46,561 nt of DNA from the NCBI GenBank assembly GCA_049975425.1, contig JBNGDI010000028.1, positions 1-46,561 on the forward strand, written 5' to 3'. This DNA is from HyVt-105 sp049975425. GTDB lineage: Bacteria > Bacteroidota > Bacteroidia > Bacteroidales > VadinHA17. The notes under the pieces are model-generated. The model made no database searches. It saw only the letters and a program-made list of their open reading frames with translations, and was not told the DNA's origin. Positions 1 through 7,999 of the stretch are shown one piece after another; the first letter of the stretch is position 1, and every line of letters starts with the position of its first letter. The position numbers and the translations under genes were made by a program.

Positions 1-39
1 ACGGCATGGCCCTGGCATGATAAGTGGGCGGCATATTGT

Positions 40-87
40 AACTACGTAGATAACTACGTAGCATACTACGTAGTTATCTACGTAGTT
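40..87. repeat. Perfect 22-bp inverted repeat built from ATAACTACGTAG units
   Basis: Positions 40-61 and 66-87 are exact reverse complements separated by the 4-nt loop CATA. Each arm holds two CTACGTAG octamers spaced 12 bp apart, so the whole element contains four copies of the palindrome TACGTA. The same 12-bp unit recurs as a tandem array at 46493-46526, at the other end of the window. No T-run follows, so it does not look like an intrinsic terminator. It lies in a gene-free stretch (1-319). It may be a REP-like interspersed repeat, but its function is unknown. Confidence 0.9.
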
Positions 88-282
88 GGCTTTGTGGAAT
101 CTGATTTGCATGGAATTGCTATTTCAAACAAAGTAAAAACCTTTCAAATATTCTGAAGCCCGGGCCTTCCGGAAACACCCTGAAACGGCCAATAAGGTAG
201 GAGTGGCCCGGCGGTGAAAAAAGCATGTACATGCATGCCATGGTTCCGTTCTGGTTCATTGCCAGGCCTGTACATCCTTCAT

Positions 283-313
283 TTTGATCCCTCCCTCTTT
301 TTTCGTATTTTTG
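283..313 (+). promoter_or_regulatory. Bacteroidota-type promoter for the GNAT/racemase pair
   Basis: TTTG at 283-286, a 19-nt spacer and TATTTTTG at 306-313 match the -33/-7 consensus TTTG-N19-TAnnTTTG exactly. Transcription would start close to 318-321, which is at or within a few bases of the ATG at 320. The mRNA would then be leaderless or nearly so. The remainder of 1-282 shows no convincing gene. Confidence 0.7.
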
Positions 314-319
314 CAAATT

Positions 320-769
320 ATGTTAAGAATAGAAAAGATCAACAAGGAAAGCGATTTTCCCCGGGGACTGACCCGGGAGGAGTATGTGGATTTTCTGCAC
401 CAACATCTTGACCGTTTCGGAGATTCGAAGGAAGCCATCAACAAATGCATCGATTATGCTTTTTCCGAAAACCCCATGGCCGGGGGGTTTTTGCTGGCCG
501 CCTATGACGATGACAGGCTGGTGGGCGCCCTGGTGATGAACCGAACAGGCATGGAGGGATACATCCCCGGGTGGGTGCTGGTGTATGTGGCCGTGGATGC
601 GGAATGCCGAGGAAAAGGATATGGAAGACAGATCGTGGAGCGTTCCTTTGAATACTGTGATGGGGATGTGAAGCTGCACGTGGAATACGATAACCCTGCC
701 AAACGACTGTACGAACGTATCGGGTTTACCACCAGGTATGCTGAAATGCGGTACAAGAACACCCGGTAA
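320..769 (+). CDS. GNAT-family N-acetyltransferase
   Basis: This 149-residue protein has the acetyl-CoA binding signature of the GNAT fold. The motif-A segment VAVDAECRGKGYG contains the RGKGYG pyrophosphate loop, and the C-terminal segment NPAKRLYERIGF is the usual motif B. The substrate cannot be read from the sequence. I chose the ATG at 320 because a consensus promoter ends at 313; an in-frame upstream ATG at 284 would lie inside that promoter. The stop codon overlaps the start of the next gene (TAATG), so the two are probably translationally coupled. Because the partner resembles an amino-acid racemase, an amino-acid or D-amino-acid N-acetylation role is possible, but that is inference from context only. 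Confidence 0.85.
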   Translation: MLRIEKINKESDFPRGLTREEYVDFLHQHLDRFGDSKEAINKCIDYAFSENPMAGGFLLAAYDDDRLVGALVMNRTGMEGYIPGWVLVYVAVDAECRGKGYGRQIVERSFEYCDGDVKLHVEYDNPAKRLYERIGFTTRYAEMRYKNTR

Positions 770-1866
770 TGGCTGAACTCCTGATCAAGACCGGCAACAT
801 TGCCGGCAACATCCGGAAGATCAATCAACTCATGCAAAAGCACGGGTACCAGTGGAGTTTGGTAACCAAAGTGCTTTCGGGCGACCGCAATTTCCTGCAA
901 AGGCTTCTCAGCCCGGAACTGATGGAGGGTATCCATTCCATCGGCGATTCCCGTTTGTCCAGCCTGAAAATAATCAAAAAGGTCAACCCTGACCTCCGTA
1001 CCATTTACATCAAACCGCCGGCCCGGAATCTGGTAAGGCAGGTGGTGGAATATGCCGATGTATCTCTGAACAGTTCGCTGGAAACCATTCGTGCCCTGAA
1101 CCAGGAGGCCGGAAAGAAGAACAAAATCCATGAGATCATCATCATGATCGAACTGGGGGAGCTCAGGGAAGGGGTGCTGCGCGACAAGTTGCTGGATTTC
1201 TACCGCGATGTGTTCGAGCTGGACCATATCCGTGTAATCGGCATCGGATCGAACCTGGGGTGCATGTACGGCATCGAGCCCACGTACGACAAGCTGATGC
1301 AGCTTACCCTTTACAAAAAGCTGCTGGAAGTAAGTTTCAAAAAGGACATTCCCTTTGTTTCGGGCGGAAGTTCCATTACCCTGCCTCTGATCAACAGGAA
1401 AAAGATCCCGCCCGAAATGAATCATTTCCGCATTGGAGAAGCCGCCTTTTTCGGGACCAGTCCGCTCGACAACAAGCGTTTCAACCAGCTTTCCACCGAT
1501 ACCTTTCAGTTTAATGCCAATATCCTGGAACTGGAAAAGAAGGAAACGGTGCCCGACGGAACGATAGGGGAAGGGAACATAGGCCATACGGCCGACCTGG
1601 AGCCCGCCGGGGAGATGGAGAAAACTTTCCGGGTACTACTTGATTTCGGAATACTGGATGTGGATACCGACGACCTGGAGCCGAAGGACAGGCAGGTACA
1701 GTTTATGGGAACCACATCTGACCTCACGGTATACGATGTGGGGAAAAACCTGAACTCCAAATTGCGTCAGAAATACCGGGTAGGAAAAACAGTTTCCTTC
1801 AAACCCAACTACATGGCTGTGGCCCGGTTGATGAATTCAAAATTCATCGATGTAAAGATTGTGTAA
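769..1866 (+). CDS. Alanine racemase N-terminal-fold PLP enzyme, ornithine racemase-like
   Basis: This 365-residue protein matches the PLP-dependent fold-III barrel group that includes clostridial ornithine racemase and YhfX-like proteins. The segment LVTKVLSGD carries the likely PLP lysine (about residue 34). SIGDSRLSSL, the ISLNSSLETI-like strand, IMIELGELREGV, GIGSNLGC and VSGGSSITLPL follow in the usual order, with the phosphate-binding glycines in the last. It would interconvert L- and D-forms of an amino acid, plausibly ornithine, in the cytoplasm. The ATG at 769 overlaps the stop of the acetyltransferase, so they form one transcription unit. It ends 13 nt from the convergent response-regulator gene, with no obvious terminator between them. 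The family is fairly certain, the substrate is not. Confidence 0.8.
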   Translation: MAELLIKTGNIAGNIRKINQLMQKHGYQWSLVTKVLSGDRNFLQRLLSPELMEGIHSIGDSRLSSLKIIKKVNPDLRTIYIKPPARNLVRQVVEYADVSLNSSLETIRALNQEAGKKNKIHEIIIMIELGELREGVLRDKLLDFYRDVFELDHIRVIGIGSNLGCMYGIEPTYDKLMQLTLYKKLLEVSFKKDIPFVSGGSSITLPLINRKKIPPEMNHFRIGEAAFFGTSPLDNKRFNQLSTDTFQFNANILELEKKETVPDGTIGEGNIGHTADLEPAGEMEKTFRVLLDFGILDVDTDDLEPKDRQVQFMGTTSDLTVYDVGKNLNSKLRQKYRVGKTVSFKPNYMAVARLMNSKFIDVKIV

Positions 1867-1879
1867 AGGAAAGGGGAGG

Positions 1880-2254
1880 TTATGCTTCTCCGCCCAGCAG
1901 TTCGTTTACTGCGTTCAGCAATTCCCCTTTCTGGAACGGTTTTTTGATGATTTTTTCCGCCCCGAAATAGCGTGCCGGCTCGAGGTATTCGCTTGAATCG
2001 AGCCTTCCCCCGCCGGAAATGGCAATGATTTTCAGATCGGGATATTTTTTCCGTACTTCCCGGATGGTTTCCAGTCCCTCCTTTTCGGGCATCACAATAT
2101 CGGTGATCAGCAGATCGAAGGGCCTGCTGAGCAGAAGCTCCAACCCTTCTTTCCCGTTGGAAGCCAAATCCACCCGGTGTCCTACCTGTTCCAGCATTTT
2201 TTTGATCATGAGCAGGATATAAGGTTCATCGTCAATTACCAGAATTTTTGCCAT
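1880..2254 (-). CDS. Single-domain (CheY-like) response regulator
   Basis: A 124-residue receiver domain with no output domain. The acidic pair Asp8-Asp9 lies in VIDDEP, the phosphoacceptor Asp52 in LLITDIVMPEKEG, the switch Ser in IAISGGG and the conserved Lys in KKPF. Such proteins signal by protein contact or act as phosphate sinks. It starts 17 nt after the stop of the hybrid histidine kinase on the same strand, and so is the third gene of a methyltransferase-kinase-regulator operon. It most likely takes phosphate from that kinase. It converges on the racemase gene. Confidence 0.93.
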   Translation of the reverse strand: MAKILVIDDEPYILLMIKKMLEQVGHRVDLASNGKEGLELLLSRPFDLLITDIVMPEKEGLETIREVRKKYPDLKIIAISGGGRLDSSEYLEPARYFGAEKIIKKPFQKGELLNAVNELLGGEA

Positions 2255-2271
2255 GTCACAAGTTTAGATGA

Positions 2272-4254
2272 TTACATTACTGCCGTATTGTCTTTATCAA
2301 GTACCCGGCGTATTACCTTGCTGAATTCGCTCAGCTTGATAGGTTTCAACACCAGTTCGTCGATTTTTTCCTTTTCCAGCATTTCACTGGATATGCTGTT
2401 GCTGTAACCGGTAATGATGATCACTTTCAGGTCGGGCCTGATCTGGCGGAATTGCCTTGCCATATCGGTTCCCAGCATGTGGGGCATGGTCTGGTCGGTG
2501 ACCAGCAGATCGTATTTGTCGTGGTTGGCTTCGAATTCGGCTACGGCTTTTCGGGTGTCGGTCTGTATATTGACCCTGTACCCGAGGTTTTCCAGCATTT
2601 TTTTACCCATGTAGGTGATCTCTTCCTCGTCGTCCACGAACAGGATGGTTTCCTTTCCCTTTTCGAGGACTTCCTTGTCGGTGAACAGATCGGAGGGCCC
2701 TTTACCATGCCTGGGCAGATAGATCCGGAAAGTGCTGCCTTTCCCGGGCTGGCTTTCCACCTCGATGGCTCCCTTGTAGCTCTTCACAATGCCGTGTACC
2801 ACCGAAAGGCCCAGTCCTGATCCGACCCCCACTTCTTTTTTGGTGAAGAAGGGTTCGAAAATGCGGTTCATAGTGGCGTGGTCCATTCCGTGTCCCGTAT
2901 CGCTGATGGTCACCAGCACATAATTCCCTTTTTCCAGGTTTGGGACGGTGGCGGCTTTTTCGGCATCCACTTCCTTTTCGGTCAGTCTGACATGCAGAAT
3001 GCCTCCTTTGTCGATCATGGCGTGGTAGGCATTGGTGCACAGGTTCATGATCACCTGGTGGATCTGGGTGGTGTCGGCCAGGACCGTACCGCAGCGGGGG
3101 TCCAGGTCCATTTTGATCTCGATATTGGAGGGAAAGGAAGCTTTCACCAGGTTCATGATTTCCTTGATCACATCCTGCAGGCAGAGTGGCTTTTTTTCCA
3201 CCTCTACCTGCCGGCTGAAGGTGAGGATCTGCTGAACCAGGTCTTTTCCCCTGATGGCTGCATGGTTGATCTGCTCGATGTCGTACCTCAGGGTACTTTC
3301 CTCGTCCAGCTCTTCCATAGCCATTTCTGTGTATCCCAGAATAGGGGTGAGGATATTGTTGAAATCATGGGCGATGCCTCCGGCCAGGGTTCCGATGGTT
3401 TCGATCTTCTGCAGCTGGAGCAGCTGTGCTTCGAGCTTGGCCTGTTCCTGCTCATAGTGTTTCCGCATTTCGATCTCCTTTTTCAGGGCCCGGTTGGTGC
3501 GGGTCAGCTGGGCGGTACGTTCCTGTACGCGGTGTTCCAGCATTTCGTTGGCCGCTTTTACCTTATCCTGCTCCTCTTCCAGCAGGTGGCGCATCACAAA
3601 ATCGCGCCTGGCCGACAATTCCATGAGGTAGCAGATGAACATGCCTATGACATTGGCACTTATAAAGAAGAAATTGTTGTTATACAGCTGTTCCGGTGGG
3701 GTTTGCGTGAGCCAGATGGCTGCTCCCTCGTAAGTGCCAACGATCAGCCATCCGGCCAGTGTGGCGTAGATAAAACGGATCCGGGTAAAGGCATACCCGA
3801 AGATCAGGATCAGTATCAGCCCTGCGTAATACGTATCCCGCTCCACAATGCGGGAGGCATATATGATCATGGCAATGATGCCCAGTCCGGTGAGGTACAT
3901 GGCCACCGATACGAGGGGCTGGAGGTAATTTTTTATGAAGCGGCTGTATGAGAGGATATACAGCACCAGAATGACCGGAATGACCAGGACAAAACGAATA
4001 AACCAGAACTGATACTTCAGTTCTGGTATAACAATGGCATCGAGTGCGGCAAAACTCCCGTAGAAAATGATGGCCAGCAGGAGGGAGAACCGGAAAGGAC
4101 CGATGATCCGTTTGAAGTAATCGTCAAGGAAATCCTTTTCAAAGTGCTCCATTTCCCCTGTAAACCGGAGGGTTACAGGGTGCACGTTCAGCTCCTTCTG
4201 GGCAGGGTTCCTGATCCCGAGAAAGGTGAGGATCTCGGACTTTGTCAGCTTCAT
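2272..4254 (-). CDS. Hybrid sensor histidine kinase with a six-TM sensor domain
   Basis: This 660-residue membrane kinase starts with about six hydrophobic helices (roughly residues 54-75, 84-103, 110-132, 142-158, 160-181, 193-212) and no extracytoplasmic domain of note. A coiled coil follows (about 220-285), then HisKA with His296 in GGIAHDFNN, and HATPase_c with NAYHAM, SDTGHGMD and GSGLGLSVVHG. A C-terminal receiver domain has Asp587 in LLVTDQTMPHMLG. A polytopic sensor lacking a periplasmic domain suits a membrane-soluble ligand, as in the PhcS/LqsS/CqsS type of autoinducer kinase; this is architecture-based inference. It lies 90 nt downstream of a PhcB-type methyltransferase and 17 nt upstream of a CheY-like regulator. 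Confidence 0.92.
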   Translation of the reverse strand: MKLTKSEILTFLGIRNPAQKELNVHPVTLRFTGEMEHFEKDFLDDYFKRIIGPFRFSLLLAIIFYGSFAALDAIVIPELKYQFWFIRFVLVIPVILVLYILSYSRFIKNYLQPLVSVAMYLTGLGIIAMIIYASRIVERDTYYAGLILILIFGYAFTRIRFIYATLAGWLIVGTYEGAAIWLTQTPPEQLYNNNFFFISANVIGMFICYLMELSARRDFVMRHLLEEEQDKVKAANEMLEHRVQERTAQLTRTNRALKKEIEMRKHYEQEQAKLEAQLLQLQKIETIGTLAGGIAHDFNNILTPILGYTEMAMEELDEESTLRYDIEQINHAAIRGKDLVQQILTFSRQVEVEKKPLCLQDVIKEIMNLVKASFPSNIEIKMDLDPRCGTVLADTTQIHQVIMNLCTNAYHAMIDKGGILHVRLTEKEVDAEKAATVPNLEKGNYVLVTISDTGHGMDHATMNRIFEPFFTKKEVGVGSGLGLSVVHGIVKSYKGAIEVESQPGKGSTFRIYLPRHGKGPSDLFTDKEVLEKGKETILFVDDEEEITYMGKKMLENLGYRVNIQTDTRKAVAEFEANHDKYDLLVTDQTMPHMLGTDMARQFRQIRPDLKVIIITGYSNSISSEMLEKEKIDELVLKPIKLSEFSKVIRRVLDKDNTAVM

Positions 4255-4344
4255 AGATCCGGTATCTGCTCAAATATAGAGCAAATCTACGATAATCTGA
4301 CAATCCCTGCAATACGGGAATGAACGCAACCGGCAATTCTGTCT

Positions 4345-5286
4345 CTAACCGCGCCCCTTAATACGCAGGAAAAGGTTGATTCCCAGTGGTTCGCGGTCGA
4401 CCATCACCCGTTCTTCCTGGATTCCGGTTTCCAGGCAAAGCTTCATCAGTTCGTATTCCGACCGGTGGTTCAGGTACCATTCGCCCATGGCTTCCATCAG
4501 GCAGCGGGTAGGGTTTTTCCTGGAAAAGTTCCCTATCACCATTTCGCCTCCTTCTGCCACGAGGGGCTCGAATTTTCTGAGCAGGTATATGAAGTGTTTT
4601 TCCTTGAAATAGTCGAACAGGCCGGCGCTCCAGATCATGTCGTACAGCAGGTGCGAACGGAAGCGCAGCACATTCATCTTGTGGAAGGTGATTTTGTTCA
4701 GATGCTTCCTGTTCTTTTCCGTTGCATAATCAATGGCGTTCTGGTCCCAGTCGATCAGTTCAAAATGGATTTTGCTGTCGGGACAGCTTTCGAGGTATTC
4801 GAATACATCGGTAGCCGGGCCGCTGCCCAGTATCAGCACATGTTTTTCACTGTTGTTTTTCGATTCCAGTCGGGCACACAGCTGTTTGAAAAATTCCTTG
4901 CGGTTCCGTACCGCTCTGGCTGCATGCTGAATGTGATAAAACCGGTCCCAGTTCCGGTACAGGAAATTCGGGCTGACATGCTGCTGGTAGATCTTCTCTA
5001 TCACCATGAAGTCGCCGGCATATCCGAACGGTTTGTGCAGGGTCCATCCCTGAAGGGAGTGTTCGGTCAGGGCCGGGGCAATTATTTCCCTGAACGCGGG
5101 ATATTGCTCGGGATCCAGTCCGTTGACCAGGTCCACCAGTCTGTCATAGTCCTGCACTTCCGGTCCTCCCTTGATGACCAGTTCGCGAAGGAATTCCACC
5201 TGGGAATCGGTCAGTCGGGGTTTGGTTGTGGGTTGTGCTACCTGTCCCTCCTTGGGAACATTGAGCGTGCTTGTACTTTGTAACAT
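4345..5286 (-). CDS. Class I SAM methyltransferase of the PhcB (3-OH-PAME synthase) type
   Basis: A 313-residue protein with an N-terminal helical region, then KPFGYAGDFMVIEKIY, RAVRNRKEFF, the SAM-binding glycine loop VLILGSGPATDVFEYL, the acidic strand-2 end FELIDWDQNAIDYA, and MIWSAGLFDYF. The combination GYAGD...AVRNR...GSGPA is what I recall from proteins annotated as extracellular-factor 3-hydroxypalmitate methyl ester biosynthesis, the family of Ralstonia PhcB. That family methylates hydroxy fatty acids to make a quorum signal. The actual substrate here is unknown. It is the first gene of an operon with a six-TM hybrid kinase and a receiver protein. The ATG at 5286 follows an AT-rich leader without a clear Shine-Dalgarno sequence. 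Confidence 0.75.
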   Translation of the reverse strand: MLQSTSTLNVPKEGQVAQPTTKPRLTDSQVEFLRELVIKGGPEVQDYDRLVDLVNGLDPEQYPAFREIIAPALTEHSLQGWTLHKPFGYAGDFMVIEKIYQQHVSPNFLYRNWDRFYHIQHAARAVRNRKEFFKQLCARLESKNNSEKHVLILGSGPATDVFEYLESCPDSKIHFELIDWDQNAIDYATEKNRKHLNKITFHKMNVLRFRSHLLYDMIWSAGLFDYFKEKHFIYLLRKFEPLVAEGGEMVIGNFSRKNPTRCLMEAMGEWYLNHRSEYELMKLCLETGIQEERVMVDREPLGINLFLRIKGRG

Positions 5287-5433
5287 GGTTTGTTAGGATT
5301 AAAGGGTTATTTGATTAAGGATTATTTTATTTGTGATGGTTTATGCTGAAAACCCGTCAGACCGGACATGCATGCTGTGGTTGCATCCGGAAAAGGTTTC
5401 GTGTAAAACAGTAACAAATCGCATTTATCCAGT

Positions 5434-5447
5434 ATGATATATATCAT
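5434..5447. promoter_or_regulatory. 14-bp palindrome, FNR/CRP-like operator candidate
   Basis: ATGATATATATCAT is a perfect palindrome in the 708-nt divergent gap between the methyltransferase operon and the epimerase operon. Its halves match the FNR-type half-site TTGAT in four of five bases, with the right N4 spacing. It is about 150 nt upstream of the methyltransferase start. The role is inferred from symmetry only. Confidence 0.4.
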
Positions 5448-5599
5448 CTCTTCAGATTTTATGACTCCTTTGGCTCATAGGCCGGTATTTTTTCCATACA
5501 GCCGAGCTGTTCAGTTCATACAATAAACCTTACCAGGTTCAATACCTTTAATTATAAACATACGTGTAGAAGGCCCTGAAGGGTAAGTACCCGAAGGGA

Positions 5600-5627
5600 A
5601 CATCAACGGGGGGTTGATGTGTTTTTT
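5600..5627 (+). terminator. Intrinsic terminator inside the 5287-5994 gap
   Basis: An 8-bp stem ACATCAAC/GTTGATGT (5600-5607 and 5613-5620) closes a G5 loop and is followed by GTTTTTT. It ends a GC-richer island (about 5567-5627) with further small hairpins such as GGGT-AAGT-ACCC at 5581-5592. No plus-strand protein gene precedes it, so it may end a short non-coding transcript. Another GC-rich segment, 5628-5710, follows. The rest of 5287-5994 is AT-rich and I see nothing coding in it. Confidence 0.6.
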
Positions 5628-5965
5628 GGGCTGGCTGGCAACGCTGTGGACCTTCCCGAAATTCTCCGCCCGGTATGGCCGGTGGCTTCAGGAAGCGGAC
5701 TTGTTTACATCATTTCAGTTATTAACAAGTTATCAACAGCGTGAAAATAACACATTTTTTTGTTTCCCGTTAATACGGATTGTAAAAAAATTAAAACATA
5801 AATCTAAAATAAAAATACGAAAAAAATGAAATAAGTCTGCTTTTCCGGAGAAAAAAATAAAAAAAAGGTTCGGATGGTTTGTTTAAGCCTGCTTTTATGT
5901 TTAATAACAAGTGCCATTGAGGAAAAAATCAGACAAAAATCATGACAGCGGCTTTTAATTAGTAG

Positions 5966-5973
5966 TAATTTTG
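5966..5973 (+). promoter_or_regulatory. Bacteroidota -7 element for the epimerase/decarboxylase operon
   Basis: TAATTTTG fits TAnnTTTG exactly and lies 21 nt before the ATG at 5995. I find no good TTTG at -33. It argues that an in-frame TTG at 5971 is promoter sequence and not the start codon. Confidence 0.5.
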
Positions 5974-5994
5974 GCGAAACCAAAAAAACAGAAC

Positions 5995-6408
5995 ATGGAA
6001 CTGACTCATATAGAACACATCGGCATTGCGGTGAAGAATCTGGAGGAGGCTATTCCATTTTATGAAAACGTGCTGGGCCTCAAATGTTACCATGTTGAGG
6101 AAGTGGCCGATCAGAAGGTGAAAACGGCTTTTTTCCGGATAGGATCCACCAAGATCGAGCTGCTCGAACCCACGGCACCCGACAGTCCCGTAGCCAAATT
6201 CATGGAGAAGAAGGGAGAAGGCGTTCACCACCTGGCTTTTGCGGCGAAAGACGTGCAATCGGCCCTGCAGGAAGCCGGGGATAAAGGGATACAGTTGATC
6301 GACAGCCAGCCGAGGCCCGGAGCAGAAGGCCTGCAGATAGGGTTTCTCCACCCGCGTTCCACATTCGGAGTACTGACAGAATTCTGCGGAGAATCTTCCG
6401 GATCATGA
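5995..6408 (+). CDS. mce: Methylmalonyl-CoA epimerase
   Basis: The 137-residue product has two vicinal-oxygen-chelate repeats. The N-terminal repeat begins THIEHIGIAVKNLEEAIPFYENVLGL, with the metal His in IEHIG. The second begins GEGVHHLAFAAKDV with its His, and the C-terminal LTEFCG supplies the metal Glu. It interconverts the 2R and 2S epimers of methylmalonyl-CoA in the succinate-propionate pathway. It is the first gene of the decarboxylase operon: the carboxyltransferase follows 28 nt later, which fits directly because that enzyme needs the S epimer. The ATG at 5995 was chosen because a -7 promoter element covers the in-frame TTG at 5971. Confidence 0.93.
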   Translation: MELTHIEHIGIAVKNLEEAIPFYENVLGLKCYHVEEVADQKVKTAFFRIGSTKIELLEPTAPDSPVAKFMEKKGEGVHHLAFAAKDVQSALQEAGDKGIQLIDSQPRPGAEGLQIGFLHPRSTFGVLTEFCGESSGS

Positions 6409-6436
6409 TCATTAACCTTTTGTAAAGAACGTACAC

Positions 6437-7996
6437 ATGAATATCCAGGATAGGATCAAGCAACTGATCGAACTGCGTGAAGAAGCAAAAAAAGGAGGAG
6501 GAGAAAAACGGATCGAGGCGCAGCATAACAAGGGCAAACATACAGCCCGCGAACGTATCGAAATGCTTCTGGACGAAGGCAGCTTCGAGGAATACGATAT
6601 GTTTGTAACCCATCGTTGCCGCGATTTCGGTCTTGACAAGAAGCATTACCTTTCAGACGGAGTGATCACGGGACACGGCACCATCGACGGCAGGGTGGTG
6701 TACGTGTATGCCTTTGATTTTACAGTCTTCGGCGGATCCCTGTCGAAAACCGTTGCCGAGAAAATATGCAAGGTAATGGACCAGGCCATGAAGGTGGGGG
6801 CACCCGTGATCGGGATCAACGATTCGGGAGGAGCCAGAATACAGGAAGGAGTACTGAGCCTGGCCGGATATGCAGATATTTTCCAGCGGAATATTCTGGC
6901 TTCGGGTCTCATTCCACAGATTTCGGCCATTTTCGGTCCGTGTGCCGGGGGAGCAGTGTATTCCCCTGCCCTGACTGATTTCATTATCATGAGCGAACAG
7001 AACAGTTATATGTTCGTAACCGGACCCAAAGTAACCAAAATGGTTACTGGTGAACGGATCTCGACCGATGACCTGGGAGGGGCCAAAGTACACGGAACCA
7101 AGTCGGGTGTAAGCCATTTTATTGCGGAAGATGAGGAGGAAGGTCTGCTGATCATCAGGAAACTGCTGAGCTACCTGCCACAGAACAACCTGGAGGACCC
7201 GTTCATTACGGAATGTACCGATCCTATCGACCGGAAAGAAGACATGCTCAACGAGATTATCCCCGACAACCCCAACCAGCCGTACGATGTGAAGGAGGTG
7301 ATCGAATCGATTGTTGATTATGGCGAATTCCTGGAGGTGCACCGGAATTTTGCAAGGAACATCGTGGTGGGTTTTGCCAAATTCAACGGCATGCCGGTGG
7401 GCATGGTGGCGAACCAGCCCATTTACCTCGCCGGGGTACTCGATATCGATGCTTCCCGCAAGGCAGCCCGCTTTGTGCGGTTCTGCGACGCGTTCAATAT
7501 ACCCCTGGTGACACTGGTGGACGTGCCGGGATTCCTTCCCGGAAGTGCCCAGGAATACGGAGGGATCATTGCCCACGGAGCCAAACTGATGTTTGCCTAT
7601 GGCGAAGCCACCGTTCCCAAAATCACGGTAACACTCAGAAAATCATACGGCGGGGCCCACTGTGTCATGTCGTCGAAGCAATTGCACGGTGATCTGAACT
7701 ATGCCTGGCCCACCGCCGAGATAGCTGTAATGGGTCCCCAGGGGGCCATCGAGATACTGGAAGGGAAAAAGCTGGCGGAAATGGAAGATCCTGATGAACA
7801 AAAACAGTATGTGGCAAGGAAGGAAGAAGAATACCGGGAGAAATTTGCCAATCCTTATGAAGCGGCCAGGTACGGATATATTGACGATGTGATCGAGCCC
7901 AGGAATACCCGGTTCCGGATTATCCGGGCATTGCAGACCATGGCCACCAAGAAGGAAGTGCACCCCATGAAAAAGCATTCAAACATACCGCTATAA
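6437..7996 (+). CDS. mmdA: Acyl-CoA carboxyltransferase, methylmalonyl-CoA decarboxylase alpha subunit / PCC beta type
   Basis: At 519 residues this is full length for the carboxyltransferase subunit of biotin-dependent acyl-CoA enzymes. The N-terminal half has the oxyanion-hole segments NDSGGARIQEGV and GPCAGGAVYSPALTDF. The C-terminal half has DVPGFLPGSAQEYGGIIAHGAKLMFAY and RKSYGGAHCVMSSKQL. It moves CO2 between methylmalonyl- or propionyl-CoA and carrier-bound biotin. Because OadG-, biotin-carrier- and OadB-like genes follow, and no biotin carboxylase gene is present, decarboxylation coupled to Na+ export is more likely than ATP-driven carboxylation. This is inference from the operon. The epimerase just upstream supports a methylmalonyl-CoA substrate. 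Confidence 0.93.
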   Translation: MNIQDRIKQLIELREEAKKGGGEKRIEAQHNKGKHTARERIEMLLDEGSFEEYDMFVTHRCRDFGLDKKHYLSDGVITGHGTIDGRVVYVYAFDFTVFGGSLSKTVAEKICKVMDQAMKVGAPVIGINDSGGARIQEGVLSLAGYADIFQRNILASGLIPQISAIFGPCAGGAVYSPALTDFIIMSEQNSYMFVTGPKVTKMVTGERISTDDLGGAKVHGTKSGVSHFIAEDEEEGLLIIRKLLSYLPQNNLEDPFITECTDPIDRKEDMLNEIIPDNPNQPYDVKEVIESIVDYGEFLEVHRNFARNIVVGFAKFNGMPVGMVANQPIYLAGVLDIDASRKAARFVRFCDAFNIPLVTLVDVPGFLPGSAQEYGGIIAHGAKLMFAYGEATVPKITVTLRKSYGGAHCVMSSKQLHGDLNYAWPTAEIAVMGPQGAIEILEGKKLAEMEDPDEQKQYVARKEEEYREKFANPYEAARYGYIDDVIEPRNTRFRIIRALQTMATKKEVHPMKKHSNIPL

Positions 7997-7999
7997 GCC

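Noticed and set aside
502..1587. Long antisense frames over real genes (also 2878-3951, 12022-12894 and 40131-41315)
   Set aside because: They overlap well-recognised genes on the opposite strand completely and have no family features; they arise from codon bias.
5567..5710. Signal-recognition-particle RNA
   Set aside because: The segment around GGCTGGCTGGCAACGCTG looked vaguely similar, but the conserved GGAAG-AGCA apical loop of SRP RNA is absent.
5708..5745. TTATTAACA and TTATCAACA, resembling DnaA boxes, in an AT-rich region
   Set aside because: Only two imperfect copies, no cluster, no dnaA/dnaN or rpmH nearby, so not an origin.
5614..5829. 71-codon plus-strand frame
   Set aside because: Begins inside the terminator, Lys-rich random tail, no recognisable segment and no promoter or ribosome site; most likely non-coding.
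5971..5994. TTG at 5971 as the epimerase start
   Set aside because: It lies within the TAATTTTG promoter element, and the conserved protein begins at the ATG at 5995.
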